Source: Parvularcula bermudensis HTCC2503 (lineage in GTDB: Bacteria; Pseudomonadota; Alphaproteobacteria; Caulobacterales; Parvularculaceae). Taken from it: a stretch of 64,000 nt of DNA. Of the stretch, positions 34,021-43,217 are shown one piece after another. Both the position numbers and the translations under genes were made by a program. Position 1 is the first letter of the stretch; each line of letters opens with the position of its first letter. The notes under the pieces were generated by a model. It was not told where the DNA came from. It was given only the letters and a program-made list of their open reading frames with translations, and did not search any database. The DNA lies in assembly GCF_000152825.2 (NCBI RefSeq), contig NC_014414.1:1-64000 (forward strand), in the 5' to 3' direction.

Positions 34021-35809
34021 CGATGATCCGTGTAGTGATGGCAGCAGAGGTGGCGTCCGTGTCCGGCCCGACAAAGGTATCGAGAACGCCGTCATAGAAT
34101 TCGGAGAAGTCCATGAGGCTGAGATCCAGGGATTGGAACAGGGCGACGGTGTAGCCGGAGCAGTCGGGCGTCTTGGTGCTGCCCCAATCCCATCCGACCT
34201 GCGGCCGTCCCTGCTCGTGAATGAGACGGGCAAGGACATTGTTGAAGCAGCAGAAGGTCTTGCGCTTTTTGAGGCAGATCCCGAACAGCGTCCGGTCGCT
34301 GCAATAGGTGCCAACATAGTGGCAAAGGCCGGCGGATTGCTTGTTGGCGAGCGCCCGATCATCGGCGGAGCAGTCGAAGCCGATATCGGTCAGGAACCCG
34401 TCATCTCGGCAACAATTCTGGAGCCCGGCGATGGCCTTGTCGCATTTGTGGTACTCACCGGGAAAGATGGTGAGGGTGGCGTCATCGACATCATCCTGAA
34501 GCTGACCCATCATCGAGAGCGCAGAGACGGCTTCGGGGAACTCGTCATTCTGCGGACGGGTCAGGGTCTCGCAATCCCCATCGATGCAATAGACATCCTC
34601 TTCGCAATAGCCGACCGCCCCGCCCGGTGCGCCCGCCGTCTCGCAGACATATTGATACTCAGTGGCCCGGCACTCTCCGGTCAGGTCGTCCGTGGAGAGA
34701 CAGGTTGACCCCTCGAGGATGCAGCCCGCCGGCACATCGCAATCGGTCACCTCGCCGCCCAGGCTCGAACAGGTATAGGTTCGTTCATAAGCCCAGCAGT
34801 CGCGGGTGATGTCGACGCCGCCGATCGCCCGGGTCTCGGGTCCCTCCACGCAGGTCTCGCCGAGAAGCGTGCAGTTCGGGTCGGCCGTGTTCGCGTCGCA
34901 GGCAGCTGTGTTCCACGCCTCGACGGGCGTGCCTGGCACTGTGCGAACAGGCGACCGGCCGTCGATCAGATCGATGTCGCAGGTCGTACGGAAGCGGCGC
35001 GGTGTGCAGATCGTGACGCCCGTCTTCCAGTCCGGGAGGCAATCGCCGCCCCCGTGAAAGGCGAGCGGGCCGCAGGACGCCTCACTGCCGAGGGTTGCGC
35101 AGAAGGGCTCAGGCTCCCAAGAGAGGTCGCCGTCCAGGAACGTCCACAAGCATTCGAATTCATGGCGGCTCGGAACCGTGACGTCGAGCGGGACCCGGCA
35201 GCGATCTTCAAAGCTCAGAAGCGTCTCACCGGAATTGCAGCTGTAACGGTAGCGCGCCCCGCCGGTCCCGCCCGAGACGGTCACCGTGCAGTCGCCATAG
35301 GTGCCGGAATATTCCGACACAATGCTGGTCGCATCGCCTTCGATGGCGAGTCCGTTGGCCGTCCAGGTGGCAAGCTCCGCCAGGGTCACCACCGGACGGG
35401 AGACGATCGCCGTGCTGACGACCTGACCCTCCTCATGAATCGCGAGGGAGCTGAGCCCGGCGGATTCGAGACCTTCGGGGTTGGAATAGTGGCCCGTCTC
35501 CGCCGGATCGCCCGTGACAAAGCTCGGCACACTGTCCGCATCGACCGTTTGCGTGGCGCTGGCTTTTACCTCTCCTTCGAGACCCGCCGCGAGGTCTTCG
35601 GCTTCCGCCCTGGCCTCGTCGCGGGTCATGTCCTGGGCGCTGACCGTGGCGGGCACGACAAAAAATAGGATGGCCCCGGCGACGCCGATCATGATCTTGG
35701 CGAAGGCCGCCGTCGCCGGCCATTTGGGAAAGGCCTGAAGCCAGAGCGTTATGCCTGCCGCAATCGTCGACAGGCAGCAAAGACCCAAGGGGCAGAGATA
35801 GACGCTCAT
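33992..35809 (-). CDS. traN: TraN mating-pair stabilisation adhesin
   Basis: 605 residues from ATG 35809, in ATGA overlap with trbC. After an N-terminal hydrophobic stretch and a signal-like segment ending T-V-S-A-Q (about 40-60) comes a very cysteine-rich ectodomain with repeated C-x(5-12)-C spacing, the hallmark of TraN. The C-terminal part has C-C-R-D-D-G and T-F-C-C-F-N-N-V-L-A-R-L-I-H-E-Q-G-R-P-Q, typical of the family. TraN sits in the outer membrane and recognises recipient receptors. Two hydrophobic segments before the mature protein are more than usual. Confidence 0.88.
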   Translation of the reverse strand: MSVYLCPLGLCCLSTIAAGITLWLQAFPKWPATAAFAKIMIGVAGAILFFVVPATVSAQDMTRDEARAEAEDLAAGLEGEVKASATQTVDADSVPSFVTGDPAETGHYSNPEGLESAGLSSLAIHEEGQVVSTAIVSRPVVTLAELATWTANGLAIEGDATSIVSEYSGTYGDCTVTVSGGTGGARYRYSCNSGETLLSFEDRCRVPLDVTVPSRHEFECLWTFLDGDLSWEPEPFCATLGSEASCGPLAFHGGGDCLPDWKTGVTICTPRRFRTTCDIDLIDGRSPVRTVPGTPVEAWNTAACDANTADPNCTLLGETCVEGPETRAIGGVDITRDCWAYERTYTCSSLGGEVTDCDVPAGCILEGSTCLSTDDLTGECRATEYQYVCETAGAPGGAVGYCEEDVYCIDGDCETLTRPQNDEFPEAVSALSMMGQLQDDVDDATLTIFPGEYHKCDKAIAGLQNCCRDDGFLTDIGFDCSADDRALANKQSAGLCHYVGTYCSDRTLFGICLKKRKTFCCFNNVLARLIHEQGRPQVGWDWGSTKTPDCSGYTVALFQSLDLSLMDFSEFYDGVLDTFVGPDTDATSAAITTRIIDAFACPPNC

Positions 35810-36552
35810 GGCTGTGCCTCCCATCGCTTTAGGGAAGCACGCGCCTGAAGCGCCGCGTCGGTGCCCTCGGATGCGAGCGCCGACAGGGCCGCGCCCAGTG
35901 ACATGTTGCCGGCGATCCGGTCATGGGGCGGCGGAGGCGCGTCGCAGTCGAGACCATCGCAGTCGGGGAGTGGCGCCCTCGTCGCGATGAAGGCCGGGAC
36001 TTCGGTCACCCGGAAGATCCGGAAGGCCCGCGGATCGATCACAACCCCGCCGAGAAGATCCTGTCCTGTGTCGGCCCCGAGCAGTGCTCGCATGCGGGTG
36101 GCGGTCTCCTTGAGGGAGCCGCCCACGAAGCCCTGAAGCAGCACCGGCACCTGGGCCTTGTGCGCGTCGAGCACCAGCTGGCGGAGACTTTGCTCGGGCA
36201 TCGAAAAACTGACGAAAACGAGGACGCCAGCAGGGCCTGACGTCTCCTGCCGCGCGGCACTGACCACACCGGCATCGGCCACCATTGCGTCGAGGTCTAC
36301 CGGCTCTGTCGTGTCACTGGGCGCAGCCGCCTCGCCCCATCGTCCGTGGACGGTCTCGGTGAGCGCCCTCGCCTCCTCGGCATAGGCCTCGGCCCGAGCG
36401 GCGACTTCAGCGGCGAAGGCCGCCGCTTCGGCTTCAGCGTTGCGAACTGCCTCCTCGATCGCCTTCCGATCGATCCCATCCTGCGCCTGACCCGGAGCCA
36501 CGGACATCAGCGAGGCGCAGAGGATGGCCATCCCTATCCGGTCAGAAGACAC
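35806..36552 (-). CDS. trbC: TrbC F-type pilus assembly protein
   Basis: 248 residues with a signal peptide (C-A-S-L-M-S-V-A-P-G-Q-A-Q). A long Ala/Glu-rich coiled coil at about 28-68 is followed by the TrbC domain: V-F-V-S-F-S-M-P-E-Q-S-L-R-Q-L, L-Q-G-F-V-G-G-S-L, V-I-D-P-R-A-F-R-I-F-R-V-T-E-V-P-A. TrbC partners TraW in the periplasm during pilus assembly. It overlaps traU by 11 bp and traN by 4 bp. Confidence 0.9.
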   Translation of the reverse strand: MSSDRIGMAILCASLMSVAPGQAQDGIDRKAIEEAVRNAEAEAAAFAAEVAARAEAYAEEARALTETVHGRWGEAAAPSDTTEPVDLDAMVADAGVVSAARQETSGPAGVLVFVSFSMPEQSLRQLVLDAHKAQVPVLLQGFVGGSLKETATRMRALLGADTGQDLLGGVVIDPRAFRIFRVTEVPAFIATRAPLPDCDGLDCDAPPPPHDRIAGNMSLGAALSALASEGTDAALQARASLKRWEAQP

Positions 36553-37543
36553 AGCAATTCTCCTTCTGCCAGACGAGAAAGCCGTAATCCTCTCCGATCA
36601 CCGGGATGGTCCTGCCGATCTCGTAGAGGACGTTGGAGGCGCCCAGGGTGGGGCAGGCCCACCGCCCGGCGACGTTCGGCACAGGATTGACCAGCTGAAG
36701 TCTGTATTCGGACTTCTTGATCATCGGGTTCGGCCAGTTCTGGCAGACATGGCCGGAGCCCGAATGCTGCCAGCCGATCCCCTGGCGATGGAGCTTGTAG
36801 AGAAACCGTTCGGCCGCGAGGCTCGCCCCTTGGACATGGCCGTATTCTGCGGCGATGTTGCCATCCATGGGGTACATCGAGCCATGGCACCCCGCGCACC
36901 AGAAGAGCTGGTCCACCGGCAGATGGGCTGACGCGGCGACACAGTCGGCGGCGCAGGCCGCCTGAGCGATCGGGTTGGCGAAGACGACCGCTTCGGGGTT
37001 GAGGAGAAAGGTCAGCTCGTCATTGTTCCAGAGGGGATCGATCTCGGTCAGATAGAGAAGATCGAAATCGGCCGTCTGCATGCACCCGAAATCGGTCAGG
37101 AGCTCGAGCCAATAGATCAACGGATACATGTAGTAATGGACGTGCCAGGAGCCGACATCGTCCTCATTGTCGGACTGACCTGAGGACTTCGCACCGATGG
37201 AGAGGCCAAGGTCGATCCGTGTGCCGCCGAGATTGGCGAAGCAATAGGGCTTTTTGGTGACGTCCATCAGTCGGACGGGCTCCCAATAGCCGATGGAAAG
37301 CCCGATCCGGACAAAGGGCGGCAACGGGATCGGACAGGTGCAGATGGGGCTCGGCGGATTGGCCGTGTCGGGCCGCGAGGACGGCCAGATCGGCGCCGCA
37401 CCGAGGGAGATCGGGAAAAGACACGACCAGCAGATATCCGTGATCGGATTGACGAAGGTGCCGCCGCAGGTGGGAGCATCGGCGCGCGCCGGAGGCGTCA
37501 TAAGGTACGCGATCGCAGCGAGGATCAGAGCCGGCCGTCTCAT
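36542..37543 (-). CDS. traU: TraU pilus assembly protein
   Basis: 333 residues, the usual length. Signal peptide at the start (L-I-L-A-A-I-A-Y-L-M-T-P-P-A-R-A). Family features: F-V-N-P-I-T-D-I-C-W-S-C-L-F-P-I, C-x-C pair in P-I-C-T-C-P, G-Y-W-E-P-V-R-L-M-D-V-T, and the late G-R-W-A-C-P-T-L-G and E-N-C-C-V-F end. Cysteine-rich, so dependent on the DsbC-like protein of the operon. It works with TraW and TrbC. ATGA overlap with traW. Confidence 0.92.
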   Translation of the reverse strand: MRRPALILAAIAYLMTPPARADAPTCGGTFVNPITDICWSCLFPISLGAAPIWPSSRPDTANPPSPICTCPIPLPPFVRIGLSIGYWEPVRLMDVTKKPYCFANLGGTRIDLGLSIGAKSSGQSDNEDDVGSWHVHYYMYPLIYWLELLTDFGCMQTADFDLLYLTEIDPLWNNDELTFLLNPEAVVFANPIAQAACAADCVAASAHLPVDQLFWCAGCHGSMYPMDGNIAAEYGHVQGASLAAERFLYKLHRQGIGWQHSGSGHVCQNWPNPMIKKSEYRLQLVNPVPNVAGRWACPTLGASNVLYEIGRTIPVIGEDYGFLVWQKENCCVF

Positions 37544-38163
37544 GGCATCACCTCCTCGACGAGGAGCAGGTCGCCTTCGCGGGATACCCGGGCGGGAACT
37601 TGCGTGATTCCAAAACGGGTGGTCAGCGTCCCGCCCTGATCGAAGAAAATCTGCCGTTCCCAGTCCCGGGTCAGCTCGAGCACAGGTCCGGCGACGAGGA
37701 TGAGCGAGAGGAGCGCCTCTCCGTCGTGCATCCGATCTTTCGCCCAGGCGACCTGCCGCTCGTCATCGCCGTCGAAGAAGAGAAGCGTCTGCCGCATCGG
37801 CACATAGTCGAGCGGATTGAACCGTTCCCCTGCCCGCGCGATCACCTGACCGTCCGGCGTGACGATATCGTCGAGCACCGTGATCGTCGGGTCGACATGG
37901 AAGCGGCGCGGGGTGTCCGTCCGGGTCAGGCCGGGCACGGGTGACGGTCGCTCGGCGGAAGCCAAGGCTCGCTGACGGAGCCTCTCATTGATCCGATCGA
38001 TCTCGCCCGCCGCCTCGAGCCGCGCGAGCTTACCGGCAATTTCGGCGAAGAGGTCTGGTTCGGTGACGGGGAAGACTGCGCCCCTGACCCCGAGATCCTT
38101 CGCGGTTGCCTCAGAAGAGAGGGCGAGCCACGCCGCGAACGCGATCGCGCGGTACATAGCCAA
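37540..38163 (-). CDS. traW: TraW pilus assembly protein
   Basis: 207 residues with a signal peptide (to about A-T-A-K). Characteristic TraW segments: L-G-V-R-G-A-V-F-P-V-x-E-x-D-L, and P-T-I-T-V-L-D-D-I-x-x-P-D-G-Q-V-I-A-R-A-G-x-R-F-N-P-L-D-Y-V. A second in-frame ATG two codons later (38157) is an equally possible start. TraW with TrbC and TraU forms the periplasmic pilus assembly complex. Its 5' end overlaps the S26 peptidase gene by about 50 bp. Confidence 0.9.
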   Translation of the reverse strand: MAMYRAIAFAAWLALSSEATAKDLGVRGAVFPVTEPDLFAEIAGKLARLEAAGEIDRINERLRQRALASAERPSPVPGLTRTDTPRRFHVDPTITVLDDIVTPDGQVIARAGERFNPLDYVPMRQTLLFFDGDDERQVAWAKDRMHDGEALLSLILVAGPVLELTRDWERQIFFDQGGTLTTRFGITQVPARVSREGDLLLVEEVMP

Positions 38164-38620
38164 TCTCCTGATAGCGAGAGTCGAAGGAATCCTTGTGAGG
38201 TGTCAGGACGAAATAATGCCCGTCCGGCACCACCCCGCAGGGGCCGAGATGGAGGATATCGCCGGCTTGGCTCACCTCCTTGGCGAGGGCGATCTCACGG
38301 CCCTCAAAGAAGAATCGGCGGCCGTCGCAGGTGATCAGATCGCCCGGTCCCGCCACCACCTGCTTCACAAAGGCAATGTCGTCATAATACGGATTTTCCG
38401 GCGGCCAGAAGTCGATATAGTCGCCGACTTGCGGCTCAGCCCGCTTGTCGACGACGAAGGCCCAGAAGGGCAGAGACTCCGTCCAATTGATCGAGACATA
38501 CCAGCCGCGGTCCCAGGCCAGCGCCGCTCTGGTCATGGCGAGGAGGAGGAGAAGCAGGGCCAACAGCCCGAGCTGCCGCCAGCGCTGATTGGTCTTCATC
38601 CGGCGCGGTAGCGCGCTCAT
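38111..38620 (-). CDS. S26 signal peptidase of the transfer system (TrhF/TraF type)
   Basis: 169 residues, one N-terminal membrane helix (about 17-35), then the S26 catalytic serine in N-W-T-E-S-L-P-F-W (near residue 49) and lysine in D-I-A-F-V-K-Q-V-V-A-G-P-G-D (near 85), with the late G-x-Y-F-V-L-T-P-H-K-D-S-F-D-S-R-Y segment. Such peptidases process or cyclise pilins in F-like and R27-like systems. ATG 38620 overlaps the trbI stop (ATGA). Confidence 0.88.
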   Translation of the reverse strand: MSALPRRMKTNQRWRQLGLLALLLLLLAMTRAALAWDRGWYVSINWTESLPFWAFVVDKRAEPQVGDYIDFWPPENPYYDDIAFVKQVVAGPGDLITCDGRRFFFEGREIALAKEVSQAGDILHLGPCGVVPDGHYFVLTPHKDSFDSRYQEIGYVPRDRVRGVARPLF

Positions 38621-39141
38621 GGTCTTTCCTCCGCTGGCGGACGGAGGTTGGCGGCAACGGCCAGCGCGTCGAGGTCGCGTTCCATCCCTTGAAGAAGCCC
38701 GGTGGCGCCAGCGCCATCATAGGTCGGCGGCATGGCGCCCCGGCGCGCGGCGAGATCGGCCGCATAGGCACGGGCCCGCAGGCGCACCTCCTCGGTGAAG
38801 TCGGGGACCTGCGCGCCGAGGACGGCTTCCGACGCAAGAACAATTACCCCCTCCTCCGCGGCGAGTTCGCCAATCGCCACATCGAGGGCGCGGGAGAATT
38901 CCGCCGTACGGGTCTCCGCCTCGAAGGGCGTCACCTCCGGGCCAAGGGTCGAAAGCATATGCTCCTGGACCAGCGACCGCAGGGACACCGAGATGAAGAC
39001 CGGCGGATCGGGCTGACGCAGCGTGAGGGTCAGGGCTGCGGTGCTCAGCGAGACCGCGACAGCCATCCCAGCAAGCACTAGACGCTTGGTGGTTTTGTCC
39101 GTCTCGCGGATGAGGATGGCGGGCGGCGTCGCATCAGCCAT
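38617..39141 (-). CDS. trbI: TrbI-like F-type transfer protein
   Basis: 174 residues. One TM helix near the N-terminus (V-L-A-G-M-A-V-A-V-S-L-S-T-A-A-L) and a periplasmic domain with P-P-V-F-I-S-V-S-L-R-S-L-V-Q-E-H and E-T-R-T-A-E-F-S-R-A-L-D. Position between traC and the S26 peptidase/traW matches trbI in F-like operons. TrbI influences pilus retraction. It overlaps the small membrane protein gene upstream by 8 bp. Confidence 0.75.
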   Translation of the reverse strand: MADATPPAILIRETDKTTKRLVLAGMAVAVSLSTAALTLTLRQPDPPVFISVSLRSLVQEHMLSTLGPEVTPFEAETRTAEFSRALDVAIGELAAEEGVIVLASEAVLGAQVPDFTEEVRLRARAYAADLAARRGAMPPTYDGAGATGLLQGMERDLDALAVAANLRPPAEERP

Positions 39142-39448
39142 GACGCGCCCTCCTCTTGGTCATCCGATCGCCCCAGCGGACGATCAGCACGCTCGTCAGA
39201 TTGATCCCGAAGACAAGCGTCAGAAACTGCGTGAACGCGCGCTGGCGATCCGGCTCGGCGCTCAGCATACGGCCGGTATAGTTCTCCACGAAGAGCGCCG
39301 TCGAATGGGCATTGAAGCCGTTCAGCAGCAAGACCAAGAGCACCATCACTCCGAGCGCGAGAAGCACCGCATGCAGCCCCTCGCCGAGGACCGTCCCGGT
39401 CACGCGGCGTACGCGCCGGAGGTGCCGAGTCGCTTCACTCCGCGGCAT
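39134..39448 (-). CDS. Small two-TM protein between traC and trbI
   Basis: 104 residues: basic N-terminus, TM helix at about 26-44 (V-L-L-A-L-G-V-M-V-L-L-V-L-L-L), a periplasmic loop and a second helix at about 74-92, then R-W-G-D-R-M-T-K-R-R. Coding overlaps on both sides (14 bp with traC, 8 bp with trbI) make it a real operon gene. I do not recognise the family; position suggests an assembly or exclusion accessory, but there is no sequence proof. Confidence 0.6.
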   Translation of the reverse strand: MPRSEATRHLRRVRRVTGTVLGEGLHAVLLALGVMVLLVLLLNGFNAHSTALFVENYTGRMLSAEPDRQRAFTQFLTLVFGINLTSVLIVRWGDRMTKRRARHG

Positions 39449-42008
39449 GGCGCACCTCCTTGTCTTGATGGCGGAAGGCGACGCGCTCGACGGCCTCCGC
39501 TACTGTGAGACCCTGGGCTTCCAGCGCCTCGATCTCGGCAAAGGTCCGGGCATCGGACGAGAAAAGGGTCGCCGAGAAGGGATCGAGCACCAGCCGGCCC
39601 ACATGGCGGCCATGGGGTCCCATGATCAGCATTTCGGAATATTCGCCTGCGGAAACCGACAGGGAGCGGATGATGTCGGCGGTGTGCGCGTCGATCGACA
39701 GGCGCTCGGATTTGAGGACCAGAGCAATCGCCTCGGGTTTCAGTTTGAGGACGATGCACCAGTCGGAGTTCTCAAAGGCTGCCTTGGCCCCTTCGGTGCG
39801 GTAATAGTCGTCGATCCCTTGGGTGCCGGTGATGATGGCGCCGCCATATTTGCGGCAGCGACGGGCGAACCCCGCGATGAACTCTCCGGCAGCCCCGCGC
39901 CCGAGAAGCGCCCAGGCCTCGTCGATCACCAGCGCCATCTTCTCGCGCCGATCCGCCATCATGCGCTGATTGATCAGGAACATGAGCGCCAGCATGACAA
40001 CGGCGCGCAGTTCGGGCTTGGCCTCGAGATCCTTCATCTCGAAAACCGCCAGCGGGTTGTCGATGACGAGGCTCGCCTCGCCGTTGAAAAAGGGGCCGTA
40101 GAGCCCGGCCGTCGTGTAAGGACGAAGGGCGTTGGCAAGCTTCACCCCTTCGGCGCCCTGCTCCTTCAGTGCCGCGGCGACATCGTCGATCCCGGCGAGG
40201 ATGCCCCTCGCCTTCCAGACCTCGGCCACGGCACTGTCGATGAGACCCCGCTCTTCGGCCGTGGCGCGCTCCTCGCCCTTGGCCATCTGTTCGATCATGG
40301 CGCGAACGAGGGTCAGGCTCTCGGTGGCGTAGTCGCCGTCTTCCTTCGCCTTTCGCTCGTCGAGCAGCGAGAATGGGTTGAGGCAGACATCAGCCTCGAG
40401 GGTGAACTTCACATGCCGTCCGCCAAGGGCCTCGCACATATGCTTGAAGCTCTCGCCATCGTCGATGACGGTGACATTGGTTCCTGCGCCTCTCAGCCCG
40501 GTCACCAGTTCCTGCATCAGGACCGATTTGCCGGACCCGGAGGATCCGATGATCGCGACATTGTGGTTGCCCGCCCCCTGATTGCCGAAGGGCGACCAGA
40601 AGAAGGGCTGGCCCCGCCGCCCCAGAAGCATGAGGTCCGGGGTGGACATACCGAGATATTCGCCCTGGAGCGGCGCAATCTGGACGCAGGTGTCGGTGAC
40701 CATGAAGCGAAGACGCCGAAGCTTCTGAAGGTCCGCGCCGAGCCCGTCGGCTAGGGTCAGGGGCAGACAGGCGCCCAGGGTCTGGGTGGCGACGAACCGG
40801 TCCTTGGCGAGTTCCCACCCCATACCGCGATAGAGGGAGCGGACGGCCCGCTCGGCGGCTTCGGCCTCGCCTTCGGGTGCCACCATGATCAGGAAAGATC
40901 CGGCGCGCACGAGCCTTGCGCCATCGCGCACCCGCTCGCGGACCCATTTCCAGTCGTCAGCCTTGTCTTTGAGCTCGGGCAGGAAGCGGACCATATTGGT
41001 CGCGGCCTGCTGCTCCGCCCGCCCGAACTTCGCCGCCGCGAGATCGTTCGAGCTCTCCTTCGACCCGAACGCGATAGCGAGGCAGGAGAGCACCGGACAG
41101 GGAAGCCGCAATTGATCATTGAGCGGATGGCCGATGGCAAGGGCCATCCCGCCCTGGTCGAAGCGCTCTGGAAACTTCCGCGCCGAAAAGGCCCGCACAT
41201 CGAAGCGCCCGGTTCGGTAGTCCTCGAGCTGGGTGGTGCCTGGCGCTTCGAAGGGGGACCGGTCGGCCGGCGCGATGGTCTCGAAGAGGAGGCGGTCGGC
41301 CTCCACCCGGAGGCTCGTGTCGGGCCTGACGATCTGCCGGTCGAGGAGCTCGGCCGGATCGTAGCCAGCGCTTGCCCGCGTCACCGCGAATTGCGGGTTG
41401 AGGACCTCGTCGAGAAACCGGATCAGACCGTCCGGTGCGACAGGCCGTGATGCGACGCCCAAGGATTTGAGGGCCTGGGCGACATTGCTCCTAAGCCCCT
41501 CGAGCTGGTGGCGCACCTCCGGTGACGCATCGCCCTCCACGCCCAAGGCGACGAACACCCGGAACTGCCGTGCGAGGAAGGGGGCGTGGGCGGACAAGGA
41601 GCGGAAGGCGCCGCGGCGCAGATGATCGACCCGGTGGAGGGCCAGCGTCTTGAAGACGCCCGCCTCGCCGCCCCTTGCTGTCGCCCAGCTATCGAGGACA
41701 GGTCCGATCCGCGGGCTCGCCCAGTTCAGGATCTGAAGATAGGCATTGTCCGGAATGCCGTCGGAGAACATCTCGGCCAGCACCGAGACCACCGTCTCGT
41801 CGGCGCCTAAGAATGGAACGACCTCCAGGATCCAGCCCGTGGACGCGGCATTGAGGTAGAGCGCTTTTTCTTCGTCCCAGAGCCGGTAGGGCAGCATTTC
41901 CGAGAGCCGGTCGAGGCTGGTCTCGCGGCGGACGCCATCGAAGAGCGAGCCTTCGCCCGTCAGCGCCGCACCGACGCGATTGATGAGACCGAGCGGATCA
42001 GTCGTCAC
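39435..42008 (-). CDS. traC: TraC secretion ATPase (VirB4-like)
   Basis: 857 residues from GTG 42008, chosen because AAGGAGGGG precedes it; the longer frame to 42071 lies within traV. The VirB4-type motor has Walker A G-S-S-G-S-G-K-S near 489 and Walker B M-A-L-V-I-D-E-A-W-A-L-L near 689, followed by the arginine-rich R-R-C-R-K-Y-G-G segment and G-T-Q-G-I-D-D. The N-terminal half carries L-P-Y-R-L-W-D-E-E, usual in TraC. It energises pilus assembly at the inner membrane. Confidence 0.93.
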   Translation of the reverse strand: MTTDPLGLINRVGAALTGEGSLFDGVRRETSLDRLSEMLPYRLWDEEKALYLNAASTGWILEVVPFLGADETVVSVLAEMFSDGIPDNAYLQILNWASPRIGPVLDSWATARGGEAGVFKTLALHRVDHLRRGAFRSLSAHAPFLARQFRVFVALGVEGDASPEVRHQLEGLRSNVAQALKSLGVASRPVAPDGLIRFLDEVLNPQFAVTRASAGYDPAELLDRQIVRPDTSLRVEADRLLFETIAPADRSPFEAPGTTQLEDYRTGRFDVRAFSARKFPERFDQGGMALAIGHPLNDQLRLPCPVLSCLAIAFGSKESSNDLAAAKFGRAEQQAATNMVRFLPELKDKADDWKWVRERVRDGARLVRAGSFLIMVAPEGEAEAAERAVRSLYRGMGWELAKDRFVATQTLGACLPLTLADGLGADLQKLRRLRFMVTDTCVQIAPLQGEYLGMSTPDLMLLGRRGQPFFWSPFGNQGAGNHNVAIIGSSGSGKSVLMQELVTGLRGAGTNVTVIDDGESFKHMCEALGGRHVKFTLEADVCLNPFSLLDERKAKEDGDYATESLTLVRAMIEQMAKGEERATAEERGLIDSAVAEVWKARGILAGIDDVAAALKEQGAEGVKLANALRPYTTAGLYGPFFNGEASLVIDNPLAVFEMKDLEAKPELRAVVMLALMFLINQRMMADRREKMALVIDEAWALLGRGAAGEFIAGFARRCRKYGGAIITGTQGIDDYYRTEGAKAAFENSDWCIVLKLKPEAIALVLKSERLSIDAHTADIIRSLSVSAGEYSEMLIMGPHGRHVGRLVLDPFSATLFSSDARTFAEIEALEAQGLTVAEAVERVAFRHQDKEVRHAAE

Positions 42009-42459
42009 GATCCCCTCCTTCGGAGGCGAGCCGCGTGCGCGGCTCCGTCGGCAGCGGCGCGGTCGCAGCAATGGAGGTGGCCTCCGGCCTGGCGACCGGC
42101 GTGCGCGCCCATCCCCCCGTGCTCATGACGGCATAGATCACACGGCTCGCATGATAGTGGCCATGGGCGTCGATCATCGGCGCCAGGACGATCCGCGCCA
42201 CCTCATCCCCGGTGCGGGTCAGGGCCATGCCGTCCTCTTCCAGGCCGACGGTGACGAGGGGTGAGGACGGTGTGGCGGGGCCACGGATCGGCAACGGCCC
42301 GGTCTCGCCAACTACGCTGCGGTCGATCGCGGCAATGTCGGCGCAGACGCCATCGACCCGCGGACAGCTCCACGTGCCGGCAACATTCTCGAGGCGCATG
42401 GTGCTGGAACAGCCTGTCACAGCGAGAGCGAAAAGCGGGATGATCAGGGCACGGGTCAT
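41998..42459 (-). CDS. traV: TraV outer-membrane lipoprotein
   Basis: 153 residues with a lipoprotein signal, L-F-A-L-A-V-T-G-C, lipidated cysteine at 17. Two further cysteines follow in S-C-P-R-V-D-G-V-C, as in TraV. TraV anchors the TraK/TraB outer-membrane core. Position between dsbC and traC fits. ATGA overlap with dsbC; 11-bp overlap with traC. Confidence 0.85.
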   Translation of the reverse strand: MTRALIIPLFALAVTGCSSTMRLENVAGTWSCPRVDGVCADIAAIDRSVVGETGPLPIRGPATPSSPLVTVGLEEDGMALTRTGDEVARIVLAPMIDAHGHYHASRVIYAVMSTGGWARTPVARPEATSIAATAPLPTEPRTRLASEGGDRDD

Positions 42460-43217
42460 TGGACCGTCTCCTCGGCCTGCCCTTCGGCGATCCAGGCGCG
42501 CAAAGTATCGATGTCGCGGAAGCCGGCCGTCACCGCGCCGTCAGGCCTTAAAAAGGTCGGCGTGCCGGTGAGACCGATGCGCTGGGCCGCTTCTCTCGCT
42601 GGCGCGACGATATCCCGGTCGCAGCTCCCGGCAGGAAGGCTGCGCGCGGCATAGTAAGCCGCGAGCGCGGCTTCGGGATCCTCCGCGCAGCCAATGGCGC
42701 GGCTTGGGCCTTCCGACTGCGCCATGCCGACCAGAAACTCATGGGCTTCGATATCCGGGGCGTCGTGCAGCGCCGCGGAGAGGCGCTGGCAGTAGCCGCA
42801 ATGAAGGTCGGAGAAGACGGCGACCTTCAGCGCACCGCCTTCATTGCGGATAATGGCGCTGTCCCAAGGCAAATCGGCCCAGCGGAGCCCGACGGCGGGC
42901 GCCCCCTCGATGTCAGCAGACGGCGCAATCACGGCGAGGGTCCGCTCGGTCAGGTCGACCTTGGCCTCGAGATCATAGACGCGGCCGATAAAAGCGTGCC
43001 GCACCGCCTCGTCGACATAGAAGACAGTCCGACCGGCGATGACCTGGCAGAGCGGGCCGAAGCCCTCGCAGTCGACCGCATCGACCGCCGTATCGGTAAA
43101 ACGCTTGGCGACCTTGCCCTGAACGTCCGGCGTCTCCTGCGCGAGGCTTGGCGAGGCCAGCGTTACCGCAGCGATCATCACGCCGCCTACGGACAGATTA
43201 TGTCTCAGACTTCCCAT
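42456..43217 (-). CDS. dsbC: DsbC/G-type disulfide isomerase of the transfer operon
   Basis: 253 residues from ATG 43217, with GGAGG just upstream; an ATG 12 bp earlier is possible. Signal peptide ends S-L-A-Q. The thioredoxin-fold domain has F-S-D-L-H-C-G-Y-C-Q-R-L, a C-G-Y-C active site as in DsbC, and G-T-P-T-F as the cis-Pro loop. It would form or correct disulfides of the Cys-rich TraN, TraU and TraH. It overlaps the preceding small frame by 13 bp. Confidence 0.9.
   Translation of the reverse strand: MGSLRHNLSVGGVMIAAVTLASPSLAQETPDVQGKVAKRFTDTAVDAVDCEGFGPLCQVIAGRTVFYVDEAVRHAFIGRVYDLEAKVDLTERTLAVIAPSADIEGAPAVGLRWADLPWDSAIIRNEGGALKVAVFSDLHCGYCQRLSAALHDAPDIEAHEFLVGMAQSEGPSRAIGCAEDPEAALAAYYAARSLPAGSCDRDIVAPAREAAQRIGLTGTPTFLRPDGAVTAGFRDIDTLRAWIAEGQAEETVQ

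Noticed and set aside
39312-40754. 480-codon plus-strand frame antisense to traC
   Set aside because: TraC is complete with all motifs on the other strand; this frame has no signature.
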